In this document: one piece after another, positions 48,276-61,823 of the stretch
Layout of the letters: each line of letters begins with the position of its first letter
How positions within the stretch are numbered: the first letter of the stretch is position 1
From: Rhabdornis inornatus
Taxonomy: Eukaryota; Chordata; Aves; Passeriformes; Rhabdornithidae
Direction: 5' to 3'
DNA: 64,000 nt
Assembly: GCA_013397075.1 (NCBI GenBank)
Contig: VWZS01008810.1
Span: 2,775,920-2,839,919, forward strand
Made by a program: the position numbers and the translations under genes
Notes under the pieces: model-generated
What the model saw: the letters and a program-made list of their open reading frames with translations, nothing else
What the model was told of the DNA's origin: nothing
The model's database searches: none

Positions 48276-49165
48276 CAAAGCACTGGTCTCACTGATCAAT
48301 GGGAATCTTTATAATCTTAAATCCTGTGTTTTATATCATATCAAAAAAGTGTGGCAAGATTTCAGAATGTTCCCCTCTTGGCTTTCAAATAATGCCTTAT
48401 CCTAGTAATTTTCTTTTTTTTTTAAAGAAGGCATAAACCAGACACGAGCATTTTGCCCAGCCAAGATGTCATTCCTTTCCCTTGTCATTTTCTTATTTCT
48501 TATTTTAATGATATCCAGCAAAAGTATGATCTGTGGTTATGGAGTTTGATTAACCACTTAAAGCAGACAGAAAAACTTTATTGGTATAATATTTGCTTTT
48601 CCATGTGTTGAGTACTCTATAACACAGACATTCAGTTGTCACTCATCATAAATCTACAAAAGCACAACCACCATACTGCAGGCATATACTTAAAGCTACA
48701 GCTACAAATTAAACTTTTATTGTGCATCTATTTTCCCACTGAACAAAACAACTACAAAGCAAATTGAGAACTGCCAGGATACCACTTGAGCATCAGCTTG
48801 GTAGCTGTCTCCCCACTGTGCTGGCACAGTTTTAACTCTTCTTCCTACTCAAGAGTCTTGCAGCAACAAGGCCAACAGCTGTGGCCCAAAGGCAGTCGAG
48901 TTTGGCGGTCACACACCCAGATGACAACCTCTGGTGTATCTCTTTCCAATAGCAGCAGCAGCAGCGACATCTGGATCCATTGACAGCTCGAGGGTTTCTC
49001 TCTTGGCTGGGTTCCTCCCTAGCAGCTGTGGAACTGTCTCTATTGCTGTCATGAGGTTGGGCTACAGTGAGGATAACAGTGCTCCCTCCTCCTGCTGTGA
49101 TTATGAGATTCCTCACTGTGCACTTCTAATCAGTCTCTCTACTCAATCACATTACACTAGAAAGA
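48276..49165. other. Noncoding; GC-richer part with overlapping chance frames
   Basis: No gene is recognised. Part 48780-49130 is GC-richer and has a short (AGC)5 run at 48951-48965. Open frames occur on both strands over the same bases (48786-48983 and 48934-49224 plus, 48832-49116 minus), which suggests composition rather than coding. Ser-rich and Cys-rich stretches in the translations come from the AGC run. Confidence 0.45.
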
Positions 49166-49196
49166 GGAAAAGGAAAAGGAAAAGGAAAAGGAAAAG
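49166..49196 (+). repeat. (GGAAAA)n microsatellite next to an ambiguous base
   Basis: About five GGAAAA units run into an N at 49197. The unresolved base at the repeat edge suggests sequencing or polymorphism trouble in the repeat, so its length may be wrong. Confidence 0.95.
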
Positions 49197-49197
49197 N

Positions 49198-52020
49198 AAA
49201 GAACCCACAAACATTTCCATTTAATTACCCATTTTTCTAGAATGGTCTATTCTCAGCCCTTCAAAGGCACTGCCCACTTATGCACCACATTGATGCGGGC
49301 TGCAAGAAGAATTTCAACTTCCCAAACAGACCATGTCTGTGTGGGTTTGGTTTTGGTGTTACCTTGGGGTGGGTTTTTTTCCAGTTTCTAGCTGTAAATG
49401 TAATTTCTCTTTATAAACAGAAGGATAAACTGCACCAAACTCAAGATCTGTGCCCTCCAGCACAGATGGCCATTGCTACTGGGTAACCATGCAAGAGCTA
49501 GAAGCTGGGAAGTTTATCTTAAAGGTCCCTGGATTATTGGATACTGATGACTTCCAGGTGAGGAGGTGGAATGAGAGGGGATTGTAACTGATTTACTACT
49601 AGACAGAGAATAGGGAACAGTATTTGGTGCAGCAGCAATCCAGATTGAAGGAAGGAGTCCTCGTTTGGGTTTGCTTATCACCCCTAGCCCAGTATCTGTG
49701 ACAGACATGCCTGAAATGGTGAGAGGTGTTGAGGGGTGCAGGTAGGCCAGAAATGAAGAGGGGAGTTGGACGGAAAAGTCAAAACCAAGGTTTTTGATGA
49801 AGACCTCAGTAGAAACAGGGGGATTGACTTAGTGAAAAAGATCAAGCTGGCCTTGCAATCCAGGTCACTTTCAGGCTCTTTGTTCTTTTTTTAAACAAAA
49901 CAACCACCATATCTCAGCCTCCATCTTTGCAAAATGTTGTGTGGGAATTTAGCTAAGTCTTATTATTCCAGCCACAGTCTTCTGGCTGAAACCATGTTCA
50001 GAGCTTTAGAAATTTAAAGATAAAATACTTCAGGGTGTGTAAGTGCTAAGAACATACACGGCTGTCCTATCCCTACAAATAATGATTCTGTAATAATTTG
50101 GTGAACCCAGCAATACAGTTGTGACCTCAAATGCTGTGTTAAACAAGGAACTCTCCTGCTCATTTGTTGTAATTCTCTCACACAGGGTTCATGCTTCTTT
50201 TAGGAATGTCTGATCACTACGTGAAACCTAGAGGCAGGAAAGCCAGACAAAACTCTGAGGCTTACTAAAGCTGGAAATCTAGACTTAAAATTCTACACAA
50301 AATATAAATTATTAGCACTACGGTGAATCATATATCATAACATAAATTAATAATATATTACCCAGTGAAATTCTAAGTGTGATTTTTAATACTATATGAC
50401 AGATTTTTTAATTTATGAACTGTCTATTAAATTTAAAAGTCCTTCAATTTCTTTCTTCTCTATCATATATTAAAGTCTCCTTTTGTTTAAGTCTCCTAAT
50501 CCTTCATTTATTAACAATACCACTCTTTCTCTTTTCTATTATTGCTTTTGGGTTCTTTCCTTTCATTATTTCCTTTATTTTCCTTTTACTTTTCAAGTCT
50601 CTTGCTATTCAATTTTCATGACAAAATTATTTAAGAATTAGACCCAAATGTTTTCTGTCTTTTTTCCCACGTATAAAATATCTTACATGAATATATTAAA
50701 CTCATATACATCATTCTTAGAGTGATCCATAAATAATATAAAATAATAATAGGGCAAATAATATCTATCACCTGTAGAATATAAAATATGGTAGTTTCTC
50801 TTTCTGGAGTTCTTTCTTTTCTACTGGCTTTACTACCTAGTAATGAATATAATGTGGACCTCAGATCCAGATAAGCCTCAGTAGAAGGGTTTTTGCCTGC
50901 CAGATACTTACCATATAAACATTTATATATATATCTATATTGTTTAAATTTTTCTCAATCTCTGCTAACTTGAAACTTAGGTCAAAAAGTACAAGGCTAA
51001 CATTAAATTTTAAAAAAGAAAAAAAAAAAAAAGAAAAAAATACTTCCCTTGTAATTATATTCCTTTGTGGAAATGTAAATTCCCAAAATCAAAACTGCAC
51101 ATAATTGACAGTTAGTTGCCTTAAGCACACTGATTTGTGTTTTTTTTAATAAAAGTCACAGTCCCTATAGAACATGGTTACTCTTGGGAAGGTCCATAAA
51201 TAACATGATTTTTCAGAACTCACATTTTTTTAACTGGATCATACATAAAAATTAATATTTTCTAAATGTTTTTGTGACTTTTTTTTTTCTGCTTAAACCA
51301 TAGTGTTTATCCATAAGATTTTGAATAAGCGTTTAAATTGGAGAAGACCCAGAGTGCATCTCTGCAACCCCCACGTTATTTAGCAGTCCACTGCAGTAGC
51401 AAGAGTCACAGGGGGGATTGTGCAGATCCTTTGGGATCCCCACCACCACCAAAGCCATGTCTAGCAGCCACCACTGAGCTGTTCTACACGTAATTTTTGA
51501 TCTAACACAGTCAAACAGGATGAGGGAGGAGAGGGCTTTGTAATACAAGTGGCATAAATGATCACATCAGCAGGGTCATCTGAGCAGTATCCCTAGCTAG
51601 CAAAGATTTTTCCTAGAAATAGAAGGGAACAAATGGTATCCACAATGCTGTTACTATCAGTGATTTGTGAAACATGCCATGTGATATATGGATGTCATAG
51701 CATAGTGTGTAGGAGAGATTTGCAAGCCATTAAAGGAATTCTTCTATTCTGAAGCACTTGAATAAATTTAAGCACATGATTTTCAGCAAGTGAATTGAAA
51801 TTATTGTGGCTGCTCCTTTTATGTGTGTCTTCTTGTACTTTTGGGTGCTAATTTATAATGTGGATGTTGTGAGAGTCACTTCACCTTTATTAACTGATAA
51901 AATTCTCAGGTCTTAAGAGGATTCCTTGGCAAGTGCCTGAAGATTGAAACAGTTTTCATTTGTAGGTTCTAAAAACTCATTGGCTTACACATTCTCCTGC
52001 TGGAATGCTTGAGTTTTGCC
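49198..52020. other. Noncoding, nothing recognised
   Basis: AT-rich with low-complexity parts: T/C-rich at 50430-50600, (AT)n-like at about 50928-50942, and an A-rich run at 51012-51040. No gene or interspersed repeat family was recognised. Confidence 0.5.
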
Positions 52021-52260
52021 CTGACACGAAAGAGCAGTTCAATTTTTAGTCTGGGCTTTGGTCCCTACATTGTGTCGGCCAAGAATGGTGTCAGCTGTGA
52101 TCTAGACACCTGTCTGTTAGGAACTACACTGAGACCACAAACTCATTTCATACAGATCACTGAAAAGACATTAGACGGCAATAATTGCTGTAACTTCCAA
52201 CTTGGATTAGATTTGAACCAACAACCTAGGATTCATATTCTATTACTGGTCCCCTGAGTT
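52021..52260 (-). repeat. Possible old tRNA-related repeat (weak)
   Basis: The minus strand carries GGTTCAAATC at 52219-52210, close to the RNA polymerase III B-box consensus, preceded by CCTAGGTTGTT as in a tRNA-like T-arm region. No matching A-box or cloverleaf could be drawn. It could be the head of an ancient SINE or simple coincidence. The overlapping plus-strand open frame (52009-52257) has no family signature. Confidence 0.2.
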
Positions 52261-55200
52261 GTTCACTACTCTTGAAGTCTTTCTCTGATGTTGTGTTATG
52301 TATTCTTGAAGTAATATATCAGATTCCTGATTCTGTGCACAAAGGGAAGAGAATTCACATGAATAATTCTTCAGTGTATGTGGATTTGTATCTAAAAATA
52401 TAGATAATAAATATAAACTAAATTTATTTTAGGAACATTAAAACTCTGAGACCTTCCTATAAAAAAAAATTAGTTATGCCCTTCTCAGATTAGGATCATT
52501 TGAAAGGCTCCTGCCCCTAACAAGTTTAGGTTTGGGTTATTTTTAACTGCAGCACACATAGTGCAGACCCAAGTATTTCTGAGGTTACTGAGTTTCATGA
52601 CAGGATCCTTAGTGGGACTAAATACACTGTTGGAATAAATCCTCTACTGAAATAGATGGATTTGCACCAGTAAATATCAGCAAGGAATAAAGAACATGAA
52701 TTATTGCGATATCCTTCTTGGGGGAGGTAATGTGTTAAAAATATACATATTACTATCAGGAATACCAGTAAAAGATTTTGCATAGACATCTATGGGATCA
52801 AATAGCCATAATAAATGACTATTTTATAATTCTACTGTAAACTCTATTTTAAAGGTACATATTTGACCTCACAGTAAATTAGGACTGTGACAAACAGCAT
52901 TTTTGCTCTTATATTTTTTCAGCCAAACCCAGTGGATTTAGCACTGGTCAAACCTGTATTACATCTACACACAAAAAATCAGCAATAGAATACATTCATT
53001 TCAGAAGTGTGTATCATCAAAACCTCTTTTTCGTTTAAAAAAAAATGGAAAATCAGAAATCAAAACCCTGAGTCCTAGATAATACTTTCTATACAGTGCT
53101 GTGTTTAACTGAGAGTTCATGTTTACAGCTCAGTTGTAAAAAGCTGAGGAAATAAAGCTTTGTTACCCAGACACTGATGAAACTCTAAATAGCTTTGCAG
53201 GCAGAGCTGCATAATGAGTACATATTAAAGTGTCTTTGGTGTCTTCTGAGAGTGCAGAACATTACTTGTTACTCTGACCATAAACGTATAACAATTGTGG
53301 TTTTGTAAAATAAGTTGAAACCTCCTGCAGTCTGAAATATAGAACAATGCAGATGACTAATTTGAATCAACAAGGTTCCACGTGGCATGTCACAGTGGGA
53401 TTCCTAATGATCTTCTACAAGGATATTGTTTGTCTAAGGCTCTCATTTTCCATCCTGTGATGTGTGGATGTGAACTATGCTGAAAATAATATGAGGCTAA
53501 TTCCCAACCTTGTCAACTGCAATTCACATACAATGATAAACCATGCTTCTAAAAAAAAAAAAAAAAAAAATTAAAATTAAGCCATATATCCTTTCAGTAA
53601 CAAGGACACCGAAAGTAAGGATGGTTTCAGCATCTGCTCATAGTTTCTTTGTTTATAACAAGAATTTTTAGGCTGGATGTCAGAACAGGTGAGAGTAAAA
53701 TTAAGGAAAAAAATCCAAACCAGACTACAGCTTTTAAAAGGAACATCCACAACACCGTAGTCTTCAGCATTTGTTGAGATCAAAAATATGAGAAAGGATA
53801 TAACAAATTTTTGGGGAAAGGATGTTTATACTATATATTTTTTTTTACAAAGCTCCTCTTTTTTTTTTCTTTTATGCATTTATAATGTAAAACTGTTCAA
53901 GAATATTGTAAAAGTTCTGTAGACACACTTTCAGTTTTAAAAAACTATTTTTCATTTCATTTTTGTTCAGTTAATCAACTTTTTTTTTCCATCCAAATTG
54001 ACCATGGTAGAGCAAATTAAAGTGAAACTATTACCTTTAAACCCCAACATCCTTTCACAGGCACTGAATAGCCAAGACTACCCAATGGAATGAGAAAAAA
54101 TATTTAATAAACTGATAAAGAGTGATGTATGTTGTTTTAAATTCCCCTATAATGTTCTCCATCCTCGTAAAATATTTTATCCTTCCAGGTTAAATACACA
54201 CAAAACATCAAGTGCCATTTACTATGTAAATGCTAAAGCACACAGTAACAAGTCAAAGCCATTCTCACCTTATTGACTTACTTTCTCTGTTATCTTTCTT
54301 TGTGATACATGGCATTGGGAATGGGGAAAATGTTACTCTTCTGGCACTTACGTTTTTCCATCAGTGTCTCATACATCCAGTTGCAAATACGGACAGGCAG
54401 ATACACCTCCCTGTGCATCATTCTGTCTACAGCTACGCACAGATACACATGCATATACACATATGCAGCTTTTCTAGTTAAAACATGCTGGTAGTTCAGA
54501 AAACTGGGCATCCTATGAAGTATGACAGAATATTGTGTCAATTGTTATACCACTTTTGGTGCAGTGAAAAGCATTAGACATAAATAGCTGTGTTACAAGC
54601 ATTAGAGAATCTACCTTCTTGATATGCTATTGAATTAAAGCAGCCTCTTTTATAGTCAGTGCTTCTGTAGCATAAGTGAGTTTAGTGACAAAACAAAACA
54701 AGAGATAGAGCAATTGAAGCAGATGTTCCATGAAACTCTTACTATACAGAACACAAGGGTCTGGCATATAGCTCATCAGTAAAACATGAGAATGTACTTG
54801 AGTAGAAAAATCACAATCTGGTACCCACAGGCTATTGCCTGCATCTCATGTAAACTGATAAATTAAAGATGCTGCACCATTTTTCCTTGTCTTTCCTTTG
54901 TCAAATGCAATCATTTAAACATGCATTTTGGTACCGGAAAACTTAAAAAATAAGCAAACATACTAACATATACCTAGCTTGCTGAAGCACAGCCTTCTGC
55001 AGATATTAGATTTTTTTCTTATCATCTCTATGTATTTTTTTTAATCTCAAATAATATTGTTTATTTTGCCTGAGGATTTGGACTTGTAAAAGCAAATTTC
55101 AAAGTCTGCCCACTCCACCCCCTCTATCGCTATTGGTGATAGTGAGATGCTTTTATCAGAAATTCTGCAGAGCAAAACATCCATTTATGGTCACTTTGTA

Positions 55201-56579
55201 AGGAACCATTTTAAAATTATGCAGGTGTTAAATAAACCCGCCTAGAACCACTAATAAAAAATATTGTTATGCTATGTAAAATAAAAAGTGTTCTGAAAGT
55301 CAAAATAATCAAATATTAAGCAAACTGTCCCCAGACATTTTGATAGACTGGCAGACAATGTAGTGCAAGTATAAGAATTTTCAATAGTGATGCATAAACA
55401 CAATTTACAGGTTTTGAGATTTGATTATATTTACATCCACAGAATCTTGCCAGATCTGGGACAGTTTTAGTGTTCTTTGCTGACAGAGGTCAGACTTAAC
55501 AACCACAGAGCAGAAACATGCAGCCATAATTTGGTAAATGTTCATTTTTTCAGTATAATACAACTAATAATAAATATAAAAAATGAACAGACTTTGATTT
55601 TTGTAAACTTTAATCATTTTATCATTATTCTTCTCTGTTCTTTATTCCTTGGAATATTAGCTTTTGTGAAATTGTTTTGTGAATGCTTAATATTCCTTTC
55701 TTGCTTGTCTCTGGCAATCTGAAGCTAAGTGGGACAAAATGCAAACAGAGCATTACCCCTTAAAATTTTAATGCCACTTCACAATTTTCTAATGGAACAA
55801 TCAGAATTGCAAAACAGTGTAAGTCTACTGAAACCAAAATTAAATCAGGTGCTAAGAGCAGCACCTTCTGCAAATAGTGGACTACAGCCAAATATTGCAA
55901 GATTTACAAGGACAACTGGTTTCTTTCATTTAAGAACTTAGCACTGTCTTCTCAAATTGATCAAAAATTAATAGTTAACCTAATTTCTTTACAGTTTATT
56001 GTAAGGTTTTAATTTGGGCACATTGAAATCATAAATATATTAAAAAGCCAGGAGAGAAAAGTAATTTGAAATAAATTTCAAAAACAAATTTCAAGAAATG
56101 CATTTCACTATGGTTTTAGTTTCAATACAGGGCAAGATTATAGTGAAATTAAGTGCACACATATACACTAGGTAAAATGTGCTACCATTTACTTAGTCCT
56201 TCCACTCTTTTGTTCTTATTATTGACATTACAAAAAGGACAATGAAGTGTCTTCTTGCAGATATTTAGCCTTGAGTAATGCAGACTAATGTGTGTTTTTT
56301 GCTTAACAGGCAGGTGGTCAGGGGTATTCCAGGTAAATTACTACCTCTTTCGCCAATTTGGTGGACACTGTAATTAAGCTATGTGCTCGCCACTGCAGAA
56401 AAAGTGACCATGTCCTAAGAATTCAAAACTACACAGAAAGCAGAGGGCAAAAGAAAAGTTTCTCAACTTTCCAAAGATTACAAAAATACTACTAAGGCAC
56501 CAGAATCCATTAAAAGTGTGGTTATATCTGCATGAAGAGTGAAATAAACTCTTCCTAAAATCTCATTCTCAATGTCATT
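52261..56579. other. Noncoding, homopolymers only
   Basis: No gene is recognised. It contains A20 at 53551-53570 and several T8-T10 runs at 53838-53870 and 53981-53990. Short (CA/TA) words lie near 54430-54465. Open frames are AT-biased and have no recognisable content. Confidence 0.5.
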
Positions 56580-57060
56580 CTCAACTCCATACCCTCGATG
56601 TCAAGATGGCTTTGAGTGTTTATTTTTGATGGAGCTACGGCATTTAGATTTGTTGTAGCCTTCAGCTCTCACTGTAAAGGCAACGATATTTTCACTCTGT
56701 GCTTGCCTAAGTGGATTAGGCTCTGCATCGAAACACACAAAGTATGAGCCACAGCCTCTGCATTGCAGGGTCTTAGAGCTTGCTCTTCGAGGGTGAAAGT
56801 GACAGCAGCAGTGATCCCCAGCTGTGATTTCTTCAGGGAGAGTTTCGTGGTTGCTGCCTGCAGTGCCACCCGTACATCTGCTCAATGCTTTCTCTCATAA
56901 GGGACTGGGATTTGATGTTCGCTTGAAGAGAACAGGTGATGCTGCTAACCCTTGATTAACTGCAGCCCGTTTTCCTCACGGTCACAGGGCAGACTGGACT
57001 CATAAAACTCAGACTTGCCGAGAGCACCTGCGACCATTTCCCACAAGTGTCTGCGGGGAC
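56580..57060. promoter_or_regulatory. CpG-enriched candidate regulatory stretch
   Basis: Thirteen CpG dinucleotides occur in about 480 bases, clearly above the sparse background of this window, and GC content is also raised. There is no repeat signature. The minus-strand frame 56885-56601 (94 codons) stays open, but its product, with clustered Cys and His, matches no family I know, and a second minus-strand frame overlaps it. I therefore favour a conserved noncoding element or old regulatory CpG cluster over an exon. TTGATTAACTGCAG at 56953 adds a homeodomain/HNF1-like word. Confidence 0.3.
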
Positions 57061-57164
57061 TGGAGCCTCCCATTATGCAGCCATTGGCCCCTCTTGCTTC
57101 TCATTCCTCTTGAATAGCACCTGTTGACTTAGTAGTAGAAACTGAGTCCACTTGGATAGTGAAG

Positions 57165-57205
57165 TGCTGTTAGGACTCATGTTTTGAATATGAGTCCTAA
57201 CAGCA
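57165..57205. repeat. Perfect 16-bp inverted repeat with a 9-base loop
   Basis: Arm 57165-57180 (TGCTGTTAGGACTCAT) and arm 57190-57205 (ATGAGTCCTAACAGCA) are exact reverse complements around GTTTTGAAT. The stem would be stable in RNA or as a DNA cruciform. Pairing stops abruptly outside the arms: the next possible helix is only TGGA (57153-57156) with TCCA (57216-57219) beyond an internal loop. The long imperfect lower stem of a microRNA precursor is therefore missing. No terminal repeats or target duplication suggest a MITE. Its origin and role are unknown. Confidence 0.95.
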
Positions 57206-60200
57206 TAAAGATGTTTCCACAGCACGCAGGGACACAGCTTTCTGGACAGCTGTCTCAGGACAATTGTTAAAATTAATAAAATGCAAAACCACCAATTCAC
57301 CAATTCACAGAAGTAACTTCCTATCAGAATGGGAGTTGTCAATTTCTATAAGTAAAAAACCTTCAACACAATTGAACAATTTTTATTTTAACTGCCAAGG
57401 AGATGCAGTGTGATATATGCCTAATTTGTGACTGCCCATCATCTTTGAGGGTATGGGCTTACGTCATGGTTGGGTCACAAATAAGAATATGTTCAATGGC
57501 CTCATCTAAGTCTTCAGCTATCTATTTCACAAACCTCCCACAACCTGATATGGTGAGCAATCTCTGCTCAAGGCCCATAACTAGAATAGCAAAGGTGCTG
57601 CAGGTCAGAACTGAGATTTATTGAAAGGGATGTGTGGAGAAGCTTAGTCCCTCAGTTTCATGAGCACTAAATTCACTCAAGATTTTAATAATAAAAAAAA
57701 TGCAGGGTTGTCTGACAACATTCATTTTTTTTTCATGAGCCTGTCTTCTCAAATTCCCAGGCTAATGTTGCACGTAGTGACACAGCCAGTGTCACTCATG
57801 ACAGCATTTACCTGCATTGCAACAACATGACTTGTCTGTCAACCTTAAATGTTTGACAAACTGCTCTCTTTTCCCAAAATAAATGCATAAATAACATGAA
57901 GATATGTGAAACTGTTGGGTTTTTTTGTTTTGGTTTTGTTTTGTTGTTTTTCTTTTTTTTAAAGGGCAGGCATCAGATTTGTCTGCTTTGCCATTCTGAC
58001 TGCATTGCAGATGACCAAGTTGTGGATCAAAACATACAAAAGGCTGAGAAGTTAAATTTGTTGCTAACTGACTTCTTCCTTCCACTTCCTTCTAGTATCT
58101 ACTTCTGCTGCATACGAAATGTCTGCAGGTATTTATCCTGAAAAATCTAGACACATATGCATATATATTATGTAAGCAATAAAAACAAGGAAAAAATTAA
58201 TGAAATGCTACACTCTGAATAAATAAAATAATTCAAAATTATTGCATCTTCAGGTGAGATCTGACAGAAGAACTGTGAAAAGTACGCATTTCCCTTTAAG
58301 ATCTATATGTCACCAAAACCAACAAAAATTTCATTAGCAATGATGGTTTTGCACTAAAAAAATGGAGCTGATTCTTCATTCAGCCACGTTTTTAATAAAA
58401 GCATGTAAACTAGCAGCCATCGGGTGAAACAGGCTGCTTTTTTGCTTAGTGTCAAATATGATGATTGGAATCACAATACACTTTCTGAATACCCTTCTTT
58501 ATTAATTGGAATGGTGAGAGCTCTCCCTCTGTTTTAGTCTCCTATAACTGTGAAGAAGATATGTACTGGTCACAAAAGAATTTGCGATAATCTCATTTCT
58601 TCTTTTGGTGATAATGCTGAGCTCTTCAGGTAGCTTACTGTTGAACAAGATTTCACATCTTTAGGAGACAGACATCCTCACTTTCATGTTATCTCCTGCA
58701 TCCTACAGCTTTCATGTGCTTTCTTAAACACAACCACCTAGAGAAACTGTTATGTTTATTTAATCAGCCTGTGTGTAAAACTGGATTGCTAGAGAACATA
58801 AATAGGCACTGCCTTGTCTCAAAGAAAGGTTGGACGAGCTGAGGATATGCAGGACTGGGGAGGACTGTTCAGTATGAGTTTGGAATAGAAGGAACAGGAC
58901 TGCCATTAACCTAAATTGCCTGCAGCAAAAATTTCCGTGGCATTTCAGACGTAAGACTCAATATAGGAAAAAGTGATCCAATAACATTGACATGTTAGTC
59001 ATCAGTAGCTTCAGCTTCCTCTGAATAATATGATATGACCCTTTTGCTTTAGGTAGTAGTGAAGCAGAATCACTGGCTGAACAGTTTCTTCCAGTCCTGT
59101 AAATACCCTTCACCTTTTATGTCACTCAATCATCAAATTCCTTTGATCAAATAATGAAAAAAGTGAGTTTGAGATCAATTCTCAATGAATGCTTTGGCCA
59201 ACTTTACAACCACATGCATTTTTATCATAAACCAACAAATGTACACCTGGAAAATACAATGCTAGTGATGTGTGTTTCTTTTGTTGGGTCCTACTTAACA
59301 TGTAATCTGTGTTATCTTTTCCTTCCCTTGTAAGCAGGCTTGTGTGAGTATAATTTTAGGTGAAAGTCTGGGATTAGTTCATGAGCTTTTCTATAGTTTT
59401 TGCAGTGAAAATGCAAGCACCTGAGGTGCTTTTTTATAATAAAAATGCTTTTAAAAATACTGATTACCCACACTGCTGAGCAGGCAGAGAACAAAGCATA
59501 GGTGTGACCAGTAAAACCAGAAACTGCAGCAGAGTTCCATTTTTCCCTAATTCAGCTGTGCTCCAGAAGATCTCTACTCTGTACCTTCTACCAGGCCAAG
59601 AACATACTCATAATTTAAGAAGCAACACCACAACAGCAGACATTAGATGAGAGGAGACTGCCAAATCAATGGCCCTGGATTTGGCTTTTGACTTTGCCAA
59701 AGTCTTAGTGATTATGTATGTTCCCTCACAAAGTGTTGAGCTTTCTCTCACTGGAACATCGGAGCTCATTTCAGGCTGCATAACAAGATGTTATAAATGG
59801 TGCTATACTGGAGAAAAATTCCTCCTGCTTTCAGTTGTCAGTGCTGGGATCACTCAAAAGCAGCTGGAATGCCTGATTATTCACATCACGGAGCCTCACA
59901 TGTGGTTCCTTAGAAGCACAAACTAATAATAGCTCTATGTTATAAATAAAAGAGTCCTGCTCTGCCTATCTTCTTAATCACATGGACAACTTGATAGTGA
60001 CCATCAAGTATAGATCATGGCATCTGGAGTATCCACAGTTAGAACCACTCTAAGCACCAGATGACACCTTGAGAGGCTGACTACAAAGTGTGATCTTCCA
60101 TTTTAGTTGCTCATTCTGGTCAAGTCAGCCAGAATGGGAATCTGCCTCGTTACACAGCTGAAAGTATTCAGAAGCAGTTATTCGGTGCAGTGGGGAAAAG

Positions 60201-61823
60201 AAGGGTTGTTTAGTAATTTAAAGCTTGCTCTAATTTAAATTCAATGAGTTCTTGGACTTGCTTAGCTACACGTCTAAGGGGAGAATAATTTTACCTTGAA
60301 TATTTATACCTTGCTTTTACTCAGACCTAATAGAGTTCTTCCTTTCCCTTTCAAAATTAATGCCAGTTCTGCATATTTCTGCTTCTCCACTATATCTTTA
60401 CTTTTTCTTAGCTTTCAAAAACCTGTTTGCTAAGCAAAATAAGGGAAGAGTAAAAGTGGCTATCATCGTGGTAAGCTTCAGTAGTGTTTTTGTGAGCTAG
60501 ACAGCACATGTTTCTTCAGAAAAGACTTCAAAGAGTGACACAAAATGCAAGTAATGGAAGCAGACAGCTTTGCTAATGGCAGACATTCATCCAGGATTCC
60601 TGCTATTTTAACCTTCTGTTCTCAGACTTGAAGAGCAGACGATCACTGGCAAAGTCACACTATAGCTTCTAAATCTGCTTGTGGAGTGTTCCTGTGTCAA
60701 GCAGTCTAGAAGTATCAATAGAGGTCCAAGATGTCTATTCTACAAATAAAAATTAAGAAGCAAGAGCACATTAAAAAACAAATGGAAAAACAGTACATTG
60801 CACCTCTATCCAGAAAGCTCAGACAATCTAAAGGCATTACTATATTCTCTTTTAATTCAGAATGTACAGGTTAACCTAAAGTTATCTGGCAGATATACTA
60901 CAATATCAGGTATTGTCTTGTTCAGTCTCAGTGCAAATATAACCATTAAAAAAAAAAGGTTTAAAAAATTATTTTGTGCAGAGCCTCTGCCTCTGCTGGC
61001 AGTGTCTCCAGTTTTCTGTCTCTGTAGAGGAACACAGCACATTCTCCCTGCAGATACAGTCCTCCTAGAAATCACAGAAACATTGCTTGTTAGACCATTG
61101 CTATCTCCAGGGCAGCCATGCAGGAGTCTCACAAAGTTGATCTGACAATCCAAAAAGTTCTACCTTTGGTAAGAGTTGCAGAGGTTTGTTTCTGGAAAGC
61201 TGACTGTGTTCACTTACACGTGTGGGCCCAGACGAAAAGCAATTCTTTCACATGCTCTCTAGCTGACAGCATAACAAACACTAGGGCATGCTAAGGCACG
61301 TGCCACAGTCTGTCTTACAGACAGACACCTCCATCATTCAAGAAGCTTTCTGTTACTTTAACTTATTACTTATCATTTGCAGTGATCAAAATCCTTTAAA
61401 TATTTCTTTTTTTAGCCAAGACATTTTCAGACCTCAGCAGAACAGATATAGTTCAACATCCTTTCACTGACGAGGCTACCCAATGCCTCTACCATTTCAA
61501 AGAAATGCTAAAAACTCTAGTGCAGGTGATACCAAATCTCCAAAAAGGAGAAAGCTTCTTTCTAAAGGCCTGGAGGTGAACCAGGAAGGCACTGTCGCTC
61601 CTGGAGTCAGATACATTTACTTGGGAAGGAGCCACAAGGTTTGGAACCTCATATCATCAGTACCTCATTACTTGTTACTCATGCAATACAATTGAGCATT
61701 CTCTGTATCACACAAAACCCTGCATAATAACCTGTGCATATTAGTCCATGTTCTGCTGAGAGGCAATAAATTCAAAACTGATTTAAGTAAATACTTTGAT
61801 TGACCAAGTTGTTTTGGGTTTTT
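57206..61823. other. Noncoding, nothing recognised
   Basis: No gene is recognised. A T/G-rich low-complexity run lies at 57918-57961. The pair of overlapping frames at 60798-61145 (plus, 115 codons, the longest in the window) and 60857-61153 (minus) cover the same bases and have no recognisable domain. Confidence 0.5.

Noticed and set aside
53551..53570. A20 run as a retroposed transcript tail
   Set aside because: The upstream 500 bases show no similarity to any gene I recognise and no flanking direct repeat.
58840..58900. AAAGGTTGGACGAGCTGAGG as a CR1 tail
   Set aside because: It shares only a short GGTTGGA word; neither the octamer end nor the neighbouring CR1 blocks are present.
60798..61145. 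Longest open frame in the window (115 codons, plus)
   Set aside because: It overlaps a 98-codon frame on the opposite strand over the same bases, has no recognisable domain, and lies in AT-rich sequence with an A10 run that encodes a Lys stretch. Frames of this length are expected by chance in 64 kb.
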